In this document: in pieces, positions 1 through 6,160 of the stretch | Numbering within the stretch: the first letter of the stretch is position 1 | How the letters are laid out: each line of letters begins with the position of its first letter | From: Candidatus Curtissbacteria bacterium | GTDB lineage: Bacteria > Patescibacteriota > Microgenomatia > Curtissbacterales > GWA2-41-24 | Assembly: GCA_030688205.1 (NCBI GenBank) | Contig: JAUYIQ010000033.1 | Span: forward strand, 1-16,622 | Reading direction: 5' to 3' | Length of the DNA stretch: 16,622 nt | The notes under the pieces: model-generated | Database searches by the model: none | Seen by the model: the letters and a program-made list of their open reading frames with translations, nothing else | Told to the model about the DNA's origin: nothing | Program-made: the position numbers and the translations under genes

Positions 1-1955
1 GCGCCCGTAACACCGGAAGCAAGATTCTGATTCATTGGTTTGTTGTCATTATTGCCAACCCAAGAAGCAACAAGGTAAGTTGGCGTGTAACCAATCGTCC
101 AGTTATCCCGTTTGTCATCTGTAGTCCCTGTTTTAACCGCCACATTTTTGCCGCGAATAACAAGCTGACTGCTTGGACCAAATGCAGCGGTTCTTGCACT
201 GTTATCGGAAAGAATCGAAGAAATCAAAAAGCTAGTCTCAGGTGTCAGCACTCTTTTGCCAGTTTTTTGTTTGAACTCCTCAAGAACTCTCCCTTTTGAA
301 TCTTCTACTTTCAAAACAGGAGTCAAATCTATCCTCACACCTTCGTTTGCAAATACACCAAACGCGATTGCCATTTCTGTCATTTTTACCTCTCCTCCAC
401 CCAGAGTTAAGGAAAGTCCGTAACGCGATTCATCCTGAAAAGATGTTATTCCCATTTCCCGTGCCATTTTGATCATTTCGACAACACCGTTTAAAGCAAG
501 AACCTTAACAGCAGGAATATTAAAAGAATTCCCAAGTGCATATCTAACTTGCACCGGTCCGTGGAATCGACCGTCGTAATTGACCGGTCTATAAGGTTTT
601 GGACCGCCGGAAAATGTTGTCGGCGCATCCATAATTACAGTTGCAGCCGTAATTAGCTTATGTTCTAGTGCCGTTGCATAGTTAATCGGTTTGATAGAAG
701 AACCCGGTTGCCTAAGTGCGATTGTGACATTGACATTGCCGTCGCCTTCGACATCGAAAAAATCCTTCGAACCAACCATAGCCAAAATCTCCCCGGTTTT
801 TGGTTTTGTGACAACAGCAGCACCATTACCTACATTCAATGGTTTAAGCTTCGCAATGTTGTCGGCCACAATTTTTTGGGCATCTTCCTGAATATCCAAA
901 TCCAAAGTTGTAGTAACCTTTAAACCGCCCTGTGCTGCAATCGACTCGCCATACTTTTCTGCCAGATATTCGCGAACATACATCACAAAATGCGCAGCTC
1001 TGATATCAACTATTGAAGCTTGGAATTTTATGTCTTCAGCTGCAGCTTGTTCTGCCTGATCACGCGTAATGTAATGGCTGTCAACCATTCGAGCCAGAAC
1101 AGTTTTTTGTCTATCCTTTGCCCTCTGCGGATCCTGGCCAAACGGAGAATAATAGCTTGGTGCCTGCGGAAGTCCTGCCAAAAGTGCCGCTTCTGCTAAT
1201 GTTAAGTCTTTAACGCTCTTGCCAAAATATTGTTCAGCTGCAGCGGATACACCCCACGCTGTACCTCCATAAGGAACTTGATTTAGGTACATTTCAAGTA
1301 TTCTGTCTTTTGAAAATGCCATTTCTACACGGAACGCCAAATAAAGCTCCTTAACTTTTCTTGTCACAGTTCTATCGGGAGTTAAAAACGCGCTTTTAAC
1401 AAGCTGCTGGGTAATTGTTGAACCACCTTGTAGACTTCCGCCAAGAACGTTTACTTTTGCAGCCCTTACAATTCCGTAAATATCAAACCCCTTATGCTTG
1501 TAAAAATCCTTATCTTCAATGGCAATCGTTGCGTGTTTTAAATTATCGGGAATCTCAGAAAGAGGAACCAAGGTTCTATTTTCGTCTGTATAAACATTGA
1601 AAAGCAATTTTCCTCCCCTGTCGTAAATTTTGGTCGTTTGAGGAACCTGCCTGTCTTCAAGCGCCTTTGGGCTTGGTAAATCCCGGGTCATATACCAAAC
1701 ACCCACCAATATGGCCAAGATCATGGCAATACCAACCTTAAAACTTCTATCTTGAGAAATGAGTGGACTATGTATAACCTGGTAAGCCTGTCGAACTGGC
1801 GCAGTTTTTCTGAAGTCTAGATTTAATTTTCTGAAAGAGCCCAAAATTCCACGGACAAAAAATTTAATAAACCAAATCGTTACGTCTCCAATAAACGTGA
1901 CCAGCCTGATAAACCAGGTTAAAAATCCGATAACATAGCCCAAAATTTTCTGCAT
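1..1955 (-). CDS. Class A penicillin-binding protein (bifunctional transglycosylase/transpeptidase), 3' end cut by window
   Basis: Polymerises lipid II into glycan strands and cross-links the stem peptides on the outer face of the membrane. 651 complete codons are visible and the C-terminus lies outside the window. After a hydrophobic N-terminus (about 4-34) there is a membrane anchor at about 73-89. The GT51 glycosyltransferase domain follows: EDKDFYKHKG at 147-156, GGSTITQQLVK at 177-187, a basic RKVKE stretch near 199-203 and KDRILEMYLN at 216-225. The transpeptidase domain shows SSIK at 419-422 (catalytic Ser419), SFN at 477-479 and KTGTT at 608-612, so both activities look intact. The ATG at 1955 is chosen because it is the first ATG after a plausible promoter and a weak AAAGAG site. 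It resembles the PBP1A family; the exact subfamily is not resolved. It is divergent from the Ig-like gene at 2043. Confidence 0.95.
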   Translation of the reverse strand, partial: MQKILGYVIGFLTWFIRLVTFIGDVTIWFIKFFVRGILGSFRKLNLDFRKTAPVRQAYQVIHSPLISQDRSFKVGIAMILAILVGVWYMTRDLPSPKALEDRQVPQTTKIYDRGGKLLFNVYTDENRTLVPLSEIPDNLKHATIAIEDKDFYKHKGFDIYGIVRAAKVNVLGGSLQGGSTITQQLVKSAFLTPDRTVTRKVKELYLAFRVEMAFSKDRILEMYLNQVPYGGTAWGVSAAAEQYFGKSVKDLTLAEAALLAGLPQAPSYYSPFGQDPQRAKDRQKTVLARMVDSHYITRDQAEQAAAEDIKFQASIVDIRAAHFVMYVREYLAEKYGESIAAQGGLKVTTTLDLDIQEDAQKIVADNIAKLKPLNVGNGAAVVTKPKTGEILAMVGSKDFFDVEGDGNVNVTIALRQPGSSIKPINYATALEHKLITAATVIMDAPTTFSGGPKPYRPVNYDGRFHGPVQVRYALGNSFNIPAVKVLALNGVVEMIKMAREMGITSFQDESRYGLSLTLGGGEVKMTEMAIAFGVFANEGVRIDLTPVLKVEDSKGRVLEEFKQKTGKRVLTPETSFLISSILSDNSARTAAFGPSSQLVIRGKNVAVKTGTTDDKRDNWTIGYTPTYLVASWVGNNDNKPMNQNLASGVTG

Positions 1956-1976
1956 TTACTCTTTGAAGATAGGGTA

Positions 1977-2004
1977 ATTCTAACTTACACAGAAAGTCTT
2001 GCAA
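1977..2004 (-). promoter_or_regulatory. Promoter of the PBP gene
   Basis: On the minus strand a -35-like TTGCAA (2004-1999), a 16-nt spacer and a -10 TAGAAT (1982-1977) precede the PBP start. The predicted start near 1970 gives a leader of about 15 nt with AAAGAG just before the ATG. This is one of the few genes in the window that seems to have a leader at all. Confidence 0.45.
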
Positions 2005-2029
2005 AGAGGAAAAAGATCCCGTATTGATA

Positions 2030-2042
2030 TATAATTTCTTTT
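2030..2042 (+). promoter_or_regulatory. -10 element TATAAT placed for a leaderless transcript
   Basis: A perfect TATAAT at 2030-2035 ends 7 nt before the ATG at 2043. A transcript starting at the usual distance would begin at or one base before the start codon. No Shine-Dalgarno sequence is present and no good -35 lies at 16-18 nt. Confidence 0.55.
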
Positions 2043-2528
2043 ATGACTTCTTCTGATGCACCGGAAAAAAGAGGTCCGATTGAAAAAGGTGAAAAAGGCT
2101 GGCCGATTAATCCTTTGGGCGTTGTCGCCTTAATAATTTTTGCACTAATTGCCGTTTTCCTAATCGGCAAACCACTTCTTAGCCGCAGCAAACCTGCTTT
2201 AAATGACCAGGCCAACTCAACCGGTGGAAGGCTAATTAGTCCAAGTGCAGGAGAAATAGTAAAAACTAAGAATTTAACTATCGAACTTTCGACAGATGAA
2301 CCCCCAAAAACCCAAAAAGTTCAGTTCTGGGCAAAAACCTACTCAGACGGTAAATGGCAGATGATAGGTGAAGCGCAGACCTCACCATACAAACTCGATT
2401 GGCAAATTCCAACAGAGTTTCAAAACAAAGCAGTTGCCATAACCTCACATATCTATCAAAAAGACGGCAACATCATAAAAGACCCCGGCGGCTGGCGAGA
2501 AGGAATAATAATCCTAAGTGACAAGTGA
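2043..2528 (+). CDS. Membrane-anchored protein with an Ig-like exported domain
   Basis: 161 aa. The cytoplasmic N-terminus of about 24 residues is rich in Lys, Glu and Pro. One membrane helix follows at about 25-42. A Ser/Lys-rich linker then leads into a C-terminal beta-rich domain (about 62-160). That domain starts with GGRLISPSAGEIV and carries alternating hydrophobic strands with a late VAITSHIYQKDG, a pattern typical of bacterial Ig-like domains on surface proteins. N-in, C-out topology is inferred from the positive residues before the helix. A role in the envelope or as a surface adaptor is inference; no catalytic motif is visible. The last codons and the TGA lie inside the heptamer repeat array at 2516-2550, so the repeat supplies the final residues. 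It is divergent from the PBP gene and convergent with the gene ending at 2585. Confidence 0.8.
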   Translation: MTSSDAPEKRGPIEKGEKGWPINPLGVVALIIFALIAVFLIGKPLLSRSKPALNDQANSTGGRLISPSAGEIVKTKNLTIELSTDEPPKTQKVQFWAKTYSDGKWQMIGEAQTSPYKLDWQIPTEFQNKAVAITSHIYQKDGNIIKDPGGWREGIIILSDK

Positions 2529-2585
2529 TAAGTTACAAGTGCTAAGTCAAGGCATTTATAACTTCTAATTTATAACTTATAACTT
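2516..2585. repeat. Inverted heptamer array, 5 units forward and 5 reversed
   Basis: Ten contiguous 7-nt units fill the space between two convergent genes. The forward units at 2516-2550 are AAGTGAC, AAGTGAT, AAGTTAC, AAGTGCT and AAGTCAA. From 2551 to 2585 the polarity flips; read on the minus strand from 2585 the units are AAGTTAT, AAGTTAT, AAATTAG, AAGTTAT and AAATGCC. The inversion makes an 8-bp arm pair ATAAGTTA (2528-2535) / TAACTTAT (2573-2580), which could form an AT-rich hairpin and act as a weak bidirectional terminator. The array overlaps the stop of the upstream gene. Units AAGTTAT and AAGTGAT recur inside the gene at 10001-11017. Confidence 0.85.
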
Positions 2586-2956
2586 CAGCCTTTCTTTCCC
2601 AAATAGCTCCAGAAAGCAAAAAGGATAATAGCTAGTATTGCTAAAATTATATTTAGGGTTGTAACCAGTTTTAATATTGCCAGAATCGTACTTACTGCCA
2701 GAAAAGCTGCTACAAAAAAAGCCATTTTGAAAGAGGTATAGAAATACCAATTAGCACTGTAGCGCCTGTATAGTCTTGTCCTTGCGAAATATAATAAAAG
2801 CCCACTTAACCCCCAAACAGCAATAAATAGCAGCAAGTCAAAAAGCCCGAAAATATACCATTTTGCACCTTCAGGATCAACATCAACAACAATCCACACA
2901 AGGCCGAAGATAGCAATAACGGATAATAGAAAAACGATCGGAAGAAAACGAGACAT
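2585..2956 (-). CDS. Small four-helix integral membrane protein, function unknown
   Basis: 123 aa, almost entirely hydrophobic. Likely membrane helices are at about 5-24, 33-58, 76-94 and 97-118. A basic loop (TRLYRRYSANWY, near 60-71) between helices 2 and 3 is probably cytoplasmic. The C-terminus ends in Gly-Lys-Lys-Gly. No enzyme or transporter motif is visible and I do not recognise the family; such orphan membrane proteins are common in this group. The ATG at 2956 is supported by a -10 element, TAAAAT, ending exactly 6 nt upstream. It is divergent from rmuC across 37 bp that hold promoters for both genes. Confidence 0.75.
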   Translation of the reverse strand: MSRFLPIVFLLSVIAIFGLVWIVVDVDPEGAKWYIFGLFDLLLFIAVWGLSGLLLYFARTRLYRRYSANWYFYTSFKMAFFVAAFLAVSTILAILKLVTTLNIILAILAIILFAFWSYLGKKG

Positions 2957-2968
2957 AAGTCCATTTTA
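2957..2968 (-). promoter_or_regulatory. Leaderless -10 element for the membrane protein gene
   Basis: TAAAAT on the minus strand (2968-2963) is followed by 6 nt and then the ATG at 2956. There is no TGn extension. The spacing puts the predicted transcription start on the A of the start codon. Confidence 0.55.
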
Positions 2969-2978
2969 GGACATCTTC

Positions 2979-2993
2979 TGCTAAAATACGCGC
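2979..2993 (+). promoter_or_regulatory. Extended -10 TGcTAAAAT, leaderless start of rmuC
   Basis: TG at 2979-2980, one base, TAAAAT at 2982-2987, then 6 nt to the ATG at 2994. No SD sequence fits. The same TGnTAAAAT plus 6-nt layout recurs at 6146, 9419 and, on the minus strand, 11697. Confidence 0.65.
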
Positions 2994-3989
2994 ATGGATC
3001 CTCAAACGACCTTTCTCATAATCGGCGCTCTTGTAGTTGTCGCCTTCGCTCTTCTTTATTTCCAAATTAAAAAGCTTACAGAAAATAAATCAGAGAACGA
3101 AACCACAAAGTTACTTACCCAGATAATTTCCGACATGCGTGGTTCTATGGACAAAAATGCCGACTCTATGGTCAACCAGAACCGAATGATCAGTCAAAGG
3201 TTAGATAAAGCAGCAGAGGTAATCTCCGGCGTCCAAAAGAGTATTGGCGAAATGACCGAGGTTGGCCGTTCGATGAAAGAACTCCAGGAGTTTTTGCGCT
3301 CGCCAAAACTACGGGGTCAAATAGGGGAGGCAGGGCTAAAAGATTTACTAGGTCAAGCCTTGCCAAAGCAGCACTTTCATCTGCAATATGCTTTTAAATC
3401 CGGTGAAATTGTCGATGCTGCCCTCCAGCTGGAAAAAGGAATTATTCCGATAGATGCCAAATTTCCAATGGAAAATTTCCGCAAAATGACCAAAAGTCAG
3501 AACGAAAAAGAACAGGACGACCACCGCAAAGCTTTTGTCGCCGACGTCAAAAAGCACATTGACGCCATTTCCAATAAATACATTAGGCCACAAGAAGGAA
3601 CTTTAGATTTTGCCTTAATGTACATTCCCTCAGAACCGGTCTACTACGAAATCCTCACTAATTCCCCGGACCTTGATGATTATGCCTACACCAAGCGCGT
3701 CCGTCCGGTTTCACCAAACACACTCTATGCATATCTGCGCGCAATCATAATGTCGCTTGAAGGCTCAAAAATCGAAGCTCAGGCCGGCCAAATTTTGGCA
3801 GCCCTTCGCGAAATCGCCGCCGAAACCGAAAAATTCGGGTCCAGCCTATCTGTTCTTACAAAACACATCAAAAACGCTGCAGCATCTAGCGACGACGTCA
3901 ATAGTAGATTCGGTAGACTAAGCTCAAAGATATCGACAGTGCAAAGTATCGAATCTCGATCAAACAAAACTTTAAAGCCGAAACAATAA
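2994..3989 (+). CDS. rmuC: RmuC family DNA recombination protein
   Basis: 331 aa. RmuC proteins are membrane-anchored PD-(D/E)XK nuclease-fold proteins that limit recombination at inverted repeats. The sequence shows an N-terminal membrane helix (about 5-24), a coiled stretch (about 26-100) and the RmuC core. The core begins near KLRGQIGEAGLKDLL at about 104-118. It continues through FKSGEIVDAALQL and IIPIDAKFPMENF (the Asp and Asp-Ala-Lys of the nuclease-fold motif) and TLDFALMYIPSEPVYYEI. It is somewhat short next to E. coli RmuC (about 475 aa) but keeps the whole core. Its last residues (297-319) match a translated fragment at 5715-5783 at 20 of 23 positions. It converges with the acidic-protein gene, whose stop is only 4 nt away. 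Start supported by the extended -10 just upstream. Confidence 0.93.
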   Translation: MDPQTTFLIIGALVVVAFALLYFQIKKLTENKSENETTKLLTQIISDMRGSMDKNADSMVNQNRMISQRLDKAAEVISGVQKSIGEMTEVGRSMKELQEFLRSPKLRGQIGEAGLKDLLGQALPKQHFHLQYAFKSGEIVDAALQLEKGIIPIDAKFPMENFRKMTKSQNEKEQDDHRKAFVADVKKHIDAISNKYIRPQEGTLDFALMYIPSEPVYYEILTNSPDLDDYAYTKRVRPVSPNTLYAYLRAIIMSLEGSKIEAQAGQILAALREIAAETEKFGSSLSVLTKHIKNAAASSDDVNSRFGRLSSKISTVQSIESRSNKTLKPKQ

Positions 3990-3993
3990 AATT

Positions 3994-4479
3994 TTAACTA
4001 AGAAGATTTTGAAGTCTATCTAAAAGTTGTTGTAGTTTTGCTAACAAAACCTCTAAAGCATTCTCATCAAAATTCAATTCCGACCCCCGCAAAACTAAAG
4101 GCGATGGTGAAGGTGAAACATCCGGGCTTGGCGAGACCTCGGGTGACGGGCTGGGCGAAACTATAGGTGTAGGGGAAGGCAAAACTGTAGGACTCGGCGA
4201 AGCACTTGGCGAATCATCCTCATCCTCGTCTTCGTCTTCGTCTTCGTCTTCGTCTTCAACATCGTTATCGTGTTTCTTGCCAATGTCAGATTGGGCAGCT
4301 ATTGAAACTGAATTTCCTCCCAAGTTCAAATGCGCAACACAGGAAACAAATTCTCCATGATTTTTCCACTCGCCATCCTCATCACATCCTAATGAATTAT
4401 TTTGATTATTTTTGTGTGCAAGAGCCGGGGTAATAGTTAAGAGAAAGAACAAAGTAAGAATTAGAAGTAATTTTTTCAT
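3994..4479 (-). CDS. Secreted acidic, Ser/Pro-rich protein
   Basis: 161 aa. A clear signal peptide (about 1-21, ending ALA before His22) predicts export. The mature N-terminal part (about 30-68) has two cysteines in the contexts LGCDEDG and VSCVAHL around WKNHGEFVS, ending SDIGKK. From memory, an NHG...VS...A...SDIGK pattern recurs in small secreted bacterial proteins of unknown function. A pure Asp/Glu run (about 76-88) follows, then a Ser-Pro repeat (about 89-128) of the kind that spans a wall, and finally a leucine-rich amphipathic helix (about 139-161). The acidic run could bind divalent cations; this is inference. It is divergent from the ECF sigma gene at 4567, so it may be a target or sensor partner of that system. 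Confidence 0.75.
   Translation of the reverse strand: MKKLLLILTLFFLLTITPALAHKNNQNNSLGCDEDGEWKNHGEFVSCVAHLNLGGNSVSIAAQSDIGKKHDNDVEDEDEDEDEDEDEDDSPSASPSPTVLPSPTPIVSPSPSPEVSPSPDVSPSPSPLVLRGSELNFDENALEVLLAKLQQLLDRLQNLLS
4228..4257. repeat. Perfect hexanucleotide microsatellite, (GTCTTC)x5
   Basis: Five exact GTCTTC units on the plus strand encode the alternating Asp/Glu run of the acidic protein on the minus strand. Slippage would add or remove two acidic residues without changing frame, so length variation rather than on/off switching is expected. Confidence 0.9.
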
Positions 4480-4493
4480 GTCTGATTATTACA
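4480..4493 (-). promoter_or_regulatory. Possible leaderless -10 of the acidic-protein gene
   Basis: Minus-strand TTGTAATAAT precedes the ATG at 4479. Read as TGtAATAAT, the -10 ends 5 nt before the ATG; read as TAATAA it ends 6 nt before. There is no SD. Weaker than the TAAAAT examples. Confidence 0.4.
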
Positions 4494-4529
4494 ACGAAGA
4501 ACATTTTGTTTTGTTACAAATATAGTCTT

Positions 4530-4558
4530 TTTACGTTTAAATAATTAGAGAGTACAAT
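4530..4558 (+). promoter_or_regulatory. Promoter of the ECF sigma operon
   Basis: TTTACG at 4530-4535, a 17-nt spacer and TACAAT at 4553-4558 form the best -35/-10 pair in the window. The -10 ends 8 nt before the ATG at 4567, giving a leader of 0-2 nt. The elements look housekeeping-like rather than ECF-like (no AAC...CGT pair), so autoregulation is not evident. Confidence 0.55.
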
Positions 4559-4566
4559 GTGCCTTC

Positions 4567-5091
4567 ATGGATAATCTGTCAGATTTAATCTCAAAGGCAC
4601 AAAAAGGGGATAAAGACGCGTATGGGGAAATATACAATCTTTTTTACAAGAGAATTTACAGATATTGCAGCTTTAACACCAGAAAGGCAGAAGTTGCCCA
4701 GGACATTTGTCAGGAAACATTCATTAAAGCGTGGAAGGCGCTTCCGTCTTTCTCTCAAAAAGGCGGGTCTTTCCAGGCATATCTTTTTAAGATCGCAAGA
4801 AATTTGATAATTGATCTTTCCAGAAAGAAAAAAGAGGAAAGACTTGAACAGTATCAGGAAATCGAAATTGAGTCTCAAGTTGAAGACAAGATAGAGCAAA
4901 GAGAAAAAGAAGCGGTAGTACAACTTGCACTGGCAAAATTAGACGAATTGGATCGCCAGATAATAATTTTGCATTATTTTGAAGATATGACAGGTAGAGA
5001 GGTGGCAAAAGTAGTTGGTATCAGAGAAGGCAATTTAAGGGTTAAGACTCACAGAGCATTGAAAAAATTAAAAAGTTTACTGGAAAAATGA
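4567..5091 (+). CDS. ECF-type RNA polymerase sigma factor
   Basis: 174 aa, the usual size for ECF (group IV) sigma-70 factors. Region 2 spans about 10-88 and includes GDKDAYGEIYNLFYKRIYRY, the core-binding AQDICQETFIKAWKAL (45-60) and FKIARNLIIDLSRKKK, which melts and reads the -10. An acidic linker (about 90-115) follows. Region 4 is at about 118-172: LAKLDELDRQIIILHYFEDMT followed by a helix-turn-helix around VAKVVGIREGNLRVKTHRAL that contacts the -35. There is no region 1.1 or 3. The stop overlaps the ATG of the next gene by 4 nt (ATGA), which implies translational coupling and the usual sigma/anti-sigma pairing. The ECF subgroup is not resolved. Confidence 0.93.
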   Translation: MDNLSDLISKAQKGDKDAYGEIYNLFYKRIYRYCSFNTRKAEVAQDICQETFIKAWKALPSFSQKGGSFQAYLFKIARNLIIDLSRKKKEERLEQYQEIEIESQVEDKIEQREKEAVVQLALAKLDELDRQIIILHYFEDMTGREVAKVVGIREGNLRVKTHRALKKLKSLLEK

Positions 5092-5678
5092 AGTTTGAAG
5101 ACCTAAGACACGATTATTTAAATATCACTGGCGCCAAATCAGGTTGGGAGACTATTGAAAAAAGCCTGGGTTCTCAAAATCGTAACATCCAACCGGTTGT
5201 GCAAAAAGGTTTAATCACAACCGCTATTTTGCTTCTGTCTATTTCTACTACGGTTATTACTGCTCAAAAATCCAAACCCGGCGGCAGCCTCTATGCTGTT
5301 ATGGTGTTATCGGACAAAGTCTACTCCAGTATCACAGGCAATTACGAAGCGACTATTGCAAAAAGGGCACAGGAAGTTATTGATTCCCAAAACTCTCCAC
5401 AACAACTTGATGAGGCAGCAAAGCAGTATTCGAATACTATAGAAGACTCAAAAAAACAGGCTGATCAAAAAGGGGAAGAAAAGAAATTCAACGAAACCCT
5501 ACAAGAACAGGAAGAAAAATTAGAGCAAGCAAGAAAAAACAATTCGGAAAATCAGCAAAAACTGGAGGAAATTATAGACCATTCTCAAAGAATTCGCGGG
5601 GAAGTAGAAGGTGACAGGGACGAAACAGAAGACGGGGAAAATTCTAACACTGAAAAGAGACAAAACAATGGAAATTAA
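5088..5678 (+). CDS. Single-pass membrane protein, probable anti-sigma partner (DUF5667-like)
   Basis: 196 aa. The cytoplasmic N-terminus of about 40 residues could contact the sigma factor. A membrane helix at about 41-58 is followed by an exported part that starts PGGSLYAVMVLSDKVYSSI and runs through YEATIAKRAQEVID. This resembles DUF5667 domains (PGxxLYxxK...A.rR..E), found in proteins beside ECF sigma genes. The rest (about 105-196) is a highly charged coiled coil rich in Gln, Glu and Lys with an Asp/Glu/Asn-rich tail. No zinc-binding HxxxCxxC anti-sigma motif is present. The anti-sigma role is inferred from the 4-nt overlap with the sigma gene and from topology; the DUF5667 assignment is by eye. 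Confidence 0.75.
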   Translation: MKFEDLRHDYLNITGAKSGWETIEKSLGSQNRNIQPVVQKGLITTAILLLSISTTVITAQKSKPGGSLYAVMVLSDKVYSSITGNYEATIAKRAQEVIDSQNSPQQLDEAAKQYSNTIEDSKKQADQKGEEKKFNETLQEQEEKLEQARKNNSENQQKLEEIIDHSQRIRGEVEGDRDETEDGENSNTEKRQNNGN

Positions 5679-5699
5679 CAGGAAGAAGATTAATTTTTA

Positions 5700-5819
5700 G
5701 CCCGCACCACCACCGCAAGTTCCGATGACGTAAATTTGCGTTTTTCTCGACTTTCAAGTAAAATTTCTACCGTTCAAACAATCAAGGCGAAAGCAGCAAA
5801 ATCAATTAAGACAAAGTAG
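5700..5819 (+). pseudogene. rmuC: Remnant of the 3' end of a second rmuC
   Basis: The frame starting GCC at 5700 reads ARTTTASSDDVNLRFSRL, then SSKISTVQTIKAKAAKSIKTK, and stops at TAG 5817-5819. Residues from the Ala codon at 5715 match RmuC residues 297-319 at 20 of 23 positions, and both copies then end in a Lys-rich tail. A stop at 5691-5693 closes the frame upstream and there is no start codon, so only the C-terminal end survives. Fifteen of the 20 identical residues use a different codon from the intact copy, including AGC/TCN swaps for serine. This is therefore an old homologue, not a fresh duplication. It sits directly between the sigma cassette and the next gene. Confidence 0.8.
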
Positions 5820-5825
5820 CAATAA

Positions 5826-5839
5826 TACAATTCCTTCTC
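5826..5839 (+). promoter_or_regulatory. Possible -10 of the GGxTRAA protein gene
   Basis: TACAAT at 5826-5831 ends 8 nt before the GTG at 5840. No SD is present. It lies right after the stop of the rmuC remnant. Confidence 0.4.
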
Positions 5840-6112
5840 GTGTCACCTGAAAACAAAGATAATCAATATTACATAATATCCTTACCCACAGAATCAAAAG
5901 AAAGCTTTGAATCTCTCATGAATCATATGCCAGAATGGCGAATAGTTTCCAAATCTGATGGGTTAGAAAGTTTTGTAAGAGACCTTGCTAAACTTTTTGG
6001 CCGTCAAGGTGGAATTACCCGAGCCGCAGCACTTACTCCAGCAGAACGGAGCGAAATCGCCAGAAACGCCGCCAACACCAGGTGGGCTAGTAGACCACAA
6101 CAAACTCAGTGA
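5840..6112 (+). CDS. Small protein with a GGxTRAAxLTPxERSEIARNAANTRW motif
   Basis: 90 aa from a GTG start. The first half (about 10-55) is mixed alpha/beta with no recognised motif (YYIISLPTESKESFESLM). The second half has GRQGGITRAAALTPAERSEI followed by ARNAANTRWA, at about 54-83. This is a basic helical motif I recall from many short bacterial proteins of unknown function, often written GGxARAxxLxPxxRxxIAxxAAxxRW. Its positive, Ala-rich helices would suit nucleic-acid binding, but that is inference. It precedes the UvrD-nuclease gene by 48 nt on the same strand, although that gene has its own promoter. The start is uncertain; the in-frame ATG at 5920 would remove 26 residues. Confidence 0.65.
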   Translation: MSPENKDNQYYIISLPTESKESFESLMNHMPEWRIVSKSDGLESFVRDLAKLFGRQGGITRAAALTPAERSEIARNAANTRWASRPQQTQ

Positions 6113-6145
6113 TTCCAAAACCAATACTACTTAGAAATAAGTCCG

Positions 6146-6160
6146 TGATAAAATACCCGC
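6146..6160 (+). promoter_or_regulatory. Extended -10 TGaTAAAAT, leaderless start of the UvrD-nuclease gene
   Basis: TG at 6146-6147, one base, TAAAAT at 6149-6154, then 6 nt to the GTG at 6161. The spacing supports the GTG as both transcription and translation start. No SD is present. Confidence 0.65.

Noticed and set aside
691..923. Plus-strand frames inside the PBP gene
   Set aside because: They oppose conserved transpeptidase motifs and have no promoter of the kind seen at other genes.
1999..2004. Self-complementary TTGCAA as a shared -35 for both divergent genes
   Set aside because: For the plus-strand gene at 2043 the spacer to TATAAT would be 25 nt, too long; it only fits the PBP direction.
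4228..4257. On/off phase variation at the microsatellite
   Set aside because: The unit is 6 nt, so slippage keeps the frame; only length variation is possible.
4591..5008. Minus-strand frames inside the sigma factor gene
   Set aside because: They oppose a strongly recognised ECF sigma and have low-complexity Phe/Leu/Ser composition.
5088..5091. UGA recoding (Gracilibacteria/Absconditabacteria code)
   Set aside because: TGA ends several genes at the right family length (5091, 13798, 15886 minus), and no in-frame TGA was needed in any conserved domain.
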